In this document: in pieces, positions 59,663 to 64,000 of the stretch | Layout of the letters: each line of letters begins with the position of its first letter | Position numbering within the stretch: position 1 is the stretch's first letter | Assembly: GCF_016598615.1 (NCBI RefSeq) | Contig: NZ_CP066831.1 | Span: 4,774,001-4,838,000 of the forward strand | Origin: Streptomyces liliifuscus | Lineage (GTDB): Bacteria > Actinomycetota > Actinomycetes > Streptomycetales > Streptomycetaceae | Length of the DNA stretch: 64,000 nucleotides | Reading direction: 5' to 3' | Translations under genes and position numbers: made by a program | The notes under the pieces: generated by a model | Database searches by the model: none | The model's input: the letters and a program-made list of their open reading frames with translations, nothing else | Told to the model about the DNA's origin: nothing

Positions 59663-59675
59663 TGATGGACCGTCA
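59663..59675. promoter_or_regulatory. Operator-like palindrome TGATGGACCGTCA
   Basis: One mismatch from a perfect TGACGGnCCGTCA palindrome. It overlaps the stop codon of the SDR gene and lies about 100 bp upstream of the LLM start. Confidence 0.45.
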
Positions 59676-60449
59676 CATGACGCTCACACCCGCCAGCCAG
59701 CCCCCGTCGATCACGAACGGCTGCCCGGTGATGTACGAGGAGTCCTCCGAGGAGAGGAAGAGGGCGAGCCTGGCCACCTCCTCGGGCTTCCCGATCCGGC
59801 CCATCGGCACGAGCTTGCGGTAGAGCCGTTCGACACCGGCCGAGGACGCCTCGACGTCCGCCGTCGGATCCAGCAGTGCCGGGTTGCTCATCGCGGTGTC
59901 GATGGCGCCCGGACAGACGGCGTTGACACGGACGCCCTTGGGCGCCAGCTCCAGCGCGGCCACACGCGTGAGGCCGACTATCGCGTGCTTGGTCGCGCTG
60001 TACGCGCCGACGTACGCCATGCCGGTCACCCCGGTGTACGAGGCGGTGTTGACGACGGTCCCGCCGCCGGCCGCCTCGATCTCGGGGGCGAGGGTCTTGA
60101 TACCGAGGAAGACACCGACCTGGTTCACCTGCACGACCTGCATGAACTCGTCGAGGGGCGTGTCGACCAGCGAGTTGAACCGCAGGATGCCCGCGTTGTT
60201 GACGAGCCCGTCGACCTTCCCGTACGCCTCCTTCGCGGCGGCCACCGCGGACGTCCAGTCCTCCTCCCGGCTCACGTCGAGGTGGACGTAGAGCGCGCCC
60301 AGTTCCTTGGCCAGCTTCTCCCCCGGGTCGTCGAGCACGTCCGCGACGACGACCCGGGCGCCCTCGGCCGCGAAGAGCCGCGCCTCCTGCTCGCCCTGGC
60401 CTCGTGCGGCGCCGGTGACGAGTACGACCCGCCCGTCGAGCTTGCCCAT
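59673..60449 (-). CDS. SDR-family oxidoreductase
   Basis: The 258-residue protein has TGAARGQGEQEARLF, NNAGIL, the Ser in NTASYTG, YSATKHAIVG and the C-terminal ITGQPFVIDGGW. This is the pattern of hydroxysteroid or glucose dehydrogenase-like SDRs. The ATG at 60449 has GAAGGAG 6 nt upstream. It is the first gene of the minus-strand cluster with LLM, amidohydrolase and aldehyde dehydrogenase. Two TGACGGnCCGTCA-like palindromes precede it. Confidence 0.93.
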   Translation of the reverse strand: MGKLDGRVVLVTGAARGQGEQEARLFAAEGARVVVADVLDDPGEKLAKELGALYVHLDVSREEDWTSAVAAAKEAYGKVDGLVNNAGILRFNSLVDTPLDEFMQVVQVNQVGVFLGIKTLAPEIEAAGGGTVVNTASYTGVTGMAYVGAYSATKHAIVGLTRVAALELAPKGVRVNAVCPGAIDTAMSNPALLDPTADVEASSAGVERLYRKLVPMGRIGKPEEVARLALFLSSEDSSYITGQPFVIDGGWLAGVSVM

Positions 60450-60488
60450 GGGTTTCTCCTTCGGAGACGCGGACGCGTGGACCACTTC

Positions 60489-60501
60489 TGACACACCGTC
60501 A
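60489..60501. promoter_or_regulatory. Operator-like palindrome TGACACACCGTCA
   Basis: A variant of TGACGGnCCGTCA with TGAC/GTCA outer arms, 40 bp upstream of the SDR start. Confidence 0.45.
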
Positions 60502-60531
60502 CACAAGTGACAGGCATGCCCATGGTCGTAT

Positions 60532-60546
60532 CTGACGGATCGTCAG
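60532..60546. promoter_or_regulatory. Operator-like palindrome CTGACGGATCGTCAG
   Basis: Perfect 6-bp arms CTGACG and CGTCAG flank GAT, 83 bp upstream of the SDR start in the region shared with the divergent secreted-protein gene. It is a member of the recurring operator family. Confidence 0.6.
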
Positions 60547-60726
60547 GCAAGGGGTCGATGGCGAGCGCCGAGCAGGCCCCGGGCGTGCGTGGGGGTTTCG
60601 GGGTGTGTCGCAATGCACACGTCAAGTAACCGGCCGGTAGGGACATTTGACTCTGTCGGGCCTGTCGGCGCGGACCAATAATCCTTTCTCGGCAAGGCAA
60701 AGAAGCCCCCAAGGACGGAGCAAGTC

Positions 60727-61461
60727 ATGGCCAAGAGGGCCTTGAAGAACAAGAAGATCCGGCTCGTCGCCATTGGGTCCGCGCTCGCCACCGGCGCGGC
60801 GGTCGTCACCCTGCTGCCCTCGGCGAACGCGGCGGAGGAGAAGACACCCGAGCAGATCATGACGATGTGCGAGAGGTCCGCGGTCGTCAGCGGCAAACAA
60901 CGGTCGGTGCGCGATTTCGGGGGCGCCTTCGCGGACGGCTTCCAGGCCGACAACTGCGATTTCGCAGAGACGAATTTCGAGACCTTCGACGGCCCCAAGG
61001 AAAAGGCCTCGATCGACTTCCCGAACTGCGAGCCGAACGCCACCGACCCGGCGAAGGTCAGCATCACCTGGAAGGCGACCGTCGGCCAGGGCGAGGGCAA
61101 GTACACCTCGACACAACAGGGCGCCGGCGGAGGCCTCTTCGGCTTTCTGAGCGGGTCCTGGCTCAAGCACAAGGGAACGACCGACCTGACCGTCAGGTCG
61201 GTGACCGCGGGCGACACGGAGACGAGGGAAGTCCCGGTCGGCAAGGTCCTGCACATGGAGTTCACGCCGAAGATGCAGCGCATGACGGGCGAATGGCGCG
61301 TGCGGATCGACGCCGATCCGGGGAGCTTCGCCGTCAATCCCAGCCCCGAGCAGAACTTCGTGGCGCCCGAGGTCATCGAGGGACCCGTCGTCCTGGCGGG
61401 AGCCGCCGGCGCCCCCGGAATCGCGGACGGTGTGGCCAAGCCCGTCCTGACGGACTGCTGA
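60727..61461 (+). CDS. Secreted beta-rich protein, family unknown (first of a tandem pair)
   Basis: The 244-residue protein has a signal peptide (KNKKIRLVAIGSALATGAAV...ANA). The mature part is rich in Thr, Gly and Val, with a possible amphipathic beta-hairpin (YTSTQQGAGGGLFGFLSGSW), then VPVGKVLHMEFTPKMQRMTG. The last pattern, a VPxGK step followed by P-x-x-x-R-M-T-G, recalls aerolysin/ETX-MTX2-type proteins, but this is only a visual comparison. Three Cys are seen in the mature part. A similar secreted protein follows 90 nt downstream. Confidence 0.65.
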   Translation: MAKRALKNKKIRLVAIGSALATGAAVVTLLPSANAAEEKTPEQIMTMCERSAVVSGKQRSVRDFGGAFADGFQADNCDFAETNFETFDGPKEKASIDFPNCEPNATDPAKVSITWKATVGQGEGKYTSTQQGAGGGLFGFLSGSWLKHKGTTDLTVRSVTAGDTETREVPVGKVLHMEFTPKMQRMTGEWRVRIDADPGSFAVNPSPEQNFVAPEVIEGPVVLAGAAGAPGIADGVAKPVLTDC

Positions 61462-61551
61462 CGGACGGCTGGGACAGGCCCCCTCACCGGCCCACCCGAA
61501 CCCGACACACCCGACGCACCCTCCCCCACAATTCCCCCAAGGAGACGCACC

Positions 61552-62343
61552 ATGACACGCACCGGCCGCAAGGGACATCACCGGAGCAAGAAGAAGCGCA
61601 TCGCCCTCATGCTGGCCCCGGTGGTCGCCGCCGCGGTGGCCGTTCCGCTGATGAACCAGGCGGGTGCCGCCACCCCCTCCGAGGTGTCCAAGGACTGCGC
61701 GGAGGACTCCGCGAAACTGGACAACTGTGAATTCGTCGACGTCCAGGTGAAGCGGAACAGCCTGGGCGCGAACAAGCGCGTCTCCACCGTGACGGACAAC
61801 TGTGGATCCACGACCGCCGCCACGAAGGACTTCAGCGTGTCTGCCTCGGTGACGAGGTCCATCACCCTCGAGGACGGGTTCACCGCCGCCGCGGACTCGA
61901 AGCTGGGCAACTCGTTCTTCGAGATCGGCGCCAAGTTCAACACGACGGAATTCAGCATCAAGCGTGACGACACGGGAACCGGATTCGACTTCTCCAGGAC
62001 CGACACCGTGAAGGCCGACCATCTCGGGTTCTTCATGTGGTCCGAGAAGCGCACCGATGTGAGCGGGTTCCTCAAGGCCACGTACAAGGAGGAGCAGAAC
62101 GGCCAGAAGGTGTTCTTCTCCCCCAGCGAGGGCGGCACGAGCGTGCACGTCTTCTATCCGCAGCTGCTGAAGAACGGCACCCCCGACGGCCGCCTCTGGC
62201 TGCGCAACGTGAAGTGCGGGACTCCCGAGGCGAGCGGAATCCAGAACTCGTCGAACAGCATCCGCACGGAACCCGGCTTCGAGGAGGGCGGCACGAACGT
62301 CTCGGACGTCGAGATCCCGCTGTCCGAGATCCCGGCGCCGTAG
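61552..62343 (+). CDS. Secreted beta-rich protein, aerolysin-like pattern (second of a tandem pair)
   Basis: The 263-residue protein has a basic start and signal peptide (KKKRIALMLAPVVAAAVAVP...AGA). A long Ser/Thr-rich alternating strand region follows (FSVSASVTRSITLEDGFTAA, FEIGAKFNTTEFSIKRDD). Next comes ADHLGFFMWSEKRTDVSGFL, whose turn and W-x-x...V-x-G-x-x step resembles the ETX/MTX2 beta-pore family core. Short Cys-containing ends could be disulfide-linked. Whether it forms pores is not shown. AAGGAG lies 6 nt upstream of the ATG. It is probably co-transcribed with the preceding secreted-protein gene. Confidence 0.65.
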   Translation: MTRTGRKGHHRSKKKRIALMLAPVVAAAVAVPLMNQAGAATPSEVSKDCAEDSAKLDNCEFVDVQVKRNSLGANKRVSTVTDNCGSTTAATKDFSVSASVTRSITLEDGFTAAADSKLGNSFFEIGAKFNTTEFSIKRDDTGTGFDFSRTDTVKADHLGFFMWSEKRTDVSGFLKATYKEEQNGQKVFFSPSEGGTSVHVFYPQLLKNGTPDGRLWLRNVKCGTPEASGIQNSSNSIRTEPGFEEGGTNVSDVEIPLSEIPAP

Positions 62344-62437
62344 ACGGGAGCGACAGCCGTACAGCGGAAGCACCCGCCGTAATCGGGAGCGACCGCCGGT
62401 GAAGTACGGCAAGAGCAACGGCAACAAGGCACGAACG

Positions 62438-62465
62438 GCCCCCGCGCATCACGCGGGGGCTTCTC
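62438..62465. terminator. GC-rich hairpin terminator
   Basis: GCCCCCGCG and CGCGGGGGC pair perfectly around CATCA, with TTCTC after it. It lies between the convergent secreted-protein and LuxR genes. Confidence 0.8.
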
Positions 62466-62506
62466 CGTGCCGTGAGGCGACGGACACCTTCCGTGCCGCC
62501 CGCCCC

Positions 62507-63334
62507 TCAGTGCGCGGTCGACCCCAGGGCGCCCAGGCTGTCGCTGTACGGGGCCCCGAGCCACCGCAGCACCGCGTCCGTGCCGCCGCGGGCGTCCAGC
62601 TTGGCGTAGATGTTGCTGAGGTTGTTGCGCACGGTCTTCCCACTCAGCCCCAGTCTCAGACCGATCTCCTGCGCGCCGAGCCCGGTCGAGAGCAGTTCCA
62701 TGATCTCCCGTTCCCGGGGCGAGAGCAGGGCGCGCATCCGCTCCGTCGCCTCCCCGCCGCCCGGCATCCGCCGGGCCGCGTCGCGCAGGGCGGCGCACGC
62801 GGTCGGCGAGAGGTAGGTGTGGCCGACCGTGGCGGCCATCACCGCCGAGGACAGCATGTGGGTGCAGTACTCGCCCTCGACCAGATAGCCCGCGCCGCCC
62901 CGGAACACCTCGACCACCGTCTCGGTGTCCCGCCGGGGGCTGAGGACGATCACCGGGGCGCTCATCGCGCCCATGGCCTTCAACAGCCCCGCGAAGGCGG
63001 TCGACGGGTCCTCGCACCGGAGAACGACGACGTCCACCGAGCCCTCCGACGGACCTTCCCGGAGCGCGCGGTAGGGCGGCGACAAGGACAGCACCCGGCC
63101 GACGTACGGATCGTCCGGGGCCGGCCAGTCCTCGTGCGGCCAGTCGCCGTCGGCGCAGGCCAGGGCGACGGACAGCTTGCTGGAGGAACCCGCCGGAGCG
63201 GTGGTGCCGACGTGCTCGGAGCCGTGCTGTGCGCTGTGCTGCGTGCCGTGCTGTGCGCTGTGCGTGGAAGTTCGGACGTGCCGGGGGGATCGCACTTCGC
63301 GTGTCCTTCCGCCGTAGCCATGACGTCCTTGCAT
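62507..63334 (-). CDS. LuxR-family transcriptional regulator with degenerate receiver
   Basis: The 275-residue protein has a LuxR helix-turn-helix at about 205-260 (LLSPREREIMELLSTGLGAQ, GLSGKTVRNNLSNIYAKL). Before it lies a receiver-like domain (VDVVVLRCEDPSTAFAGLLK, APVIVLSPRRDTETVVEVFR, GAGYLVEGEY). The phospho-acceptor Asp position reads LRCED and the conserved Lys of the fifth strand is missing, so normal phosphorylation is doubtful. The first ~50 residues include a His/Gln/Ser repeat (HSAQHGTQHSAQHGSEH), so a later start is possible. No partner kinase is adjacent. Confidence 0.85.
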   Translation of the reverse strand: MQGRHGYGGRTREVRSPRHVRTSTHSAQHGTQHSAQHGSEHVGTTAPAGSSSKLSVALACADGDWPHEDWPAPDDPYVGRVLSLSPPYRALREGPSEGSVDVVVLRCEDPSTAFAGLLKAMGAMSAPVIVLSPRRDTETVVEVFRGGAGYLVEGEYCTHMLSSAVMAATVGHTYLSPTACAALRDAARRMPGGGEATERMRALLSPREREIMELLSTGLGAQEIGLRLGLSGKTVRNNLSNIYAKLDARGGTDAVLRWLGAPYSDSLGALGSTAH

Positions 63335-63410
63335 ACGCGGCGCGGGCGGAAGTTGTTCGAAGTTTCAATAAAGAACTGTCTGGCTGTCAGACAGGTTCCC
63401 CGGGGGCGGC

Positions 63411-64000
63411 CTACAACAACGGGGCGACCTCGGCGCCGAACGCGGCCATCTGGTCGGTGAGTTCGGTGCGGCTCCGGCTGCGGAACCGTACCTGGATCTG
63501 GTGCACCCCCATAGCCCGGTACGCGCGCAGCGACTCGGCGAGCGCCTCGGGAGCCCCGGCGAGAGTGCGGCGGCCCACGCTCCACTCCGGCTCCCCCACG
63601 TACAGCGGCTCGGTGATGGCGCCGACGGTGAGGGGCTCGACGACCCCGGCCTCCTCCCTCAGCCGTCGGACACGGGCGATCTGCTCGGGCAGCCGCTCCC
63701 GCGGGTCCCCCTGCGGGAGCCACCCGTCCCCCTTGACCGCGGCCCGCCGGACGGCGGCGGGCGAGGACCCGCCGACCCAGACGGGCACCCGTTCCTGCGC
63801 GGGCCTGGGCCGCTGCCCGAGCCCTTCGAAGTCGTACAACTTCCCGTGGTGGGTGGGAAATTCATCGGGCCCGAGCGCGGCCCGCAGCGCGTCGACACAC
63901 TCGTCGAGCACGGCCCCGCGCCGCTCGAAGTCCACCCCGAGCACCTCGAACTCCTCCTGTACGTGTCCGGCGCCGACCCCGAGGATCAGGCGCCCGCCGC
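63411..64000 (-). CDS. LLM-class oxidoreductase, 5' end cut by window edge
   Basis: The visible 196 codons run to the window edge with no start. They show LILGVGAGHVQEEFEVLGVD, then FERRGAVLDECVDALRAAL, RVPVWVGGSSPAAVRRAAVK and GDGWLPQGDP, the second half of an F420-dependent LLM oxidoreductase. The C-terminus (VHQIQVRFRSRSRTELTDQM) is complete. The N-terminal third lies outside the window. Confidence 0.9.
   Translation of the reverse strand, partial: GGRLILGVGAGHVQEEFEVLGVDFERRGAVLDECVDALRAALGPDEFPTHHGKLYDFEGLGQRPRPAQERVPVWVGGSSPAAVRRAAVKGDGWLPQGDPRERLPEQIARVRRLREEAGVVEPLTVGAITEPLYVGEPEWSVGRRTLAGAPEALAESLRAYRAMGVHQIQVRFRSRSRTELTDQMAAFGAEVAPLL

Noticed and set aside
52000..60500. Biosynthetic gene cluster
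   Set aside because: Several SDR, LLM and aldehyde dehydrogenase genes cluster here, but there is no polyketide synthase, NRPS, terpene or RiPP-modifying enzyme. A catabolic role fits better.
1..64000. CRISPR arrays, prophage, insertion sequences, tRNA or rRNA genes
   Set aside because: I looked for regular 25-40 bp repeats with spacers, transposase or integrase motifs and tRNA-like cloverleafs and found none. The repeats present are tandem, hexanucleotide or the dispersed GC-rich intergenic type.

Overview
The window is high-GC actinobacterial chromosome, almost certainly Streptomyces. Indicators are the strong GC bias at third codon positions, frequent GTG/TTG starts behind GGAGG-type ribosome sites, WhiJ-like XRE/DUF397 pairs, several ECF sigma factors, eukaryotic-type Ser/Thr kinases, F420 enzymes, and scattered copies of an intergenic repeat with core GTTCCCCGCGCCCCT. 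I see no rRNA, tRNA, CRISPR array, transposase or phage gene. Both edges cut a gene.

Left part (0-15.5 kb): a polytopic membrane protein, a very large D,D-carboxypeptidase with a disordered acidic N-terminal half, a GPP34-family protein, a WhiJ-like XRE regulator with a DUF397 partner, an ADP-ribosylglycohydrolase, an ECF sigma factor coupled to a CU044_5270-type membrane protein, a sodium:solute symporter, and a short-chain dehydrogenase (SDR) behind a TGACGGTCCGTCA palindrome. Next (15.5-28 kb): a STAND-type ATPase with a long TPR array, a secreted subtilase, and a minus-strand operon of small membrane protein, ECF sigma factor, a protein with three C-terminal M(L)DNxMPxxP motifs, and an Imm10-like protein. 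A second WhiJ-like set (HATPase, XRE, DUF397) follows.

Middle (28-42 kb): a NarL-type two-component pair whose kinase has an unusual C-terminal membrane-anchored tail; an NmrA-like oxidoreductase with an ECF41 sigma factor; a class F sortase coupled to a probable substrate; another ECF sigma factor with a membrane partner; then F420 genes (LLM oxidoreductase, FbiC) with an L,D-transpeptidase-like protein that lacks the catalytic cysteine, and a Tat-exported PHP metallohydrolase.

Right part (42-64 kb): three Ser/Thr kinases with different C-terminal domains, a TAP-like secreted peptidase, a TetR/quinone oxidoreductase divergent pair, an F420 nitroreductase, a TetR-SDR pair, and a minus-strand catabolic-looking cluster (SDR, LLM oxidoreductase, D-aminoacylase-like amidohydrolase, aldehyde dehydrogenase). 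Its promoter regions carry four further variants of the TGACGGnCCGTCA palindrome. Two adjacent secreted beta-rich proteins, a LuxR regulator and a partial LLM oxidoreductase close the window.

The most unusual items are the DNxMP-repeat protein coupled to an ECF sigma factor, the dispersed TGACGGnCCGTCA operator family, the kinase with a second membrane segment after its ATPase domain, the tandem secreted beta-rich proteins, and the phased repeats upstream of the WhiJ-like regulators. All functional assignments come from reading the sequence and remembered family features; no database search was run.
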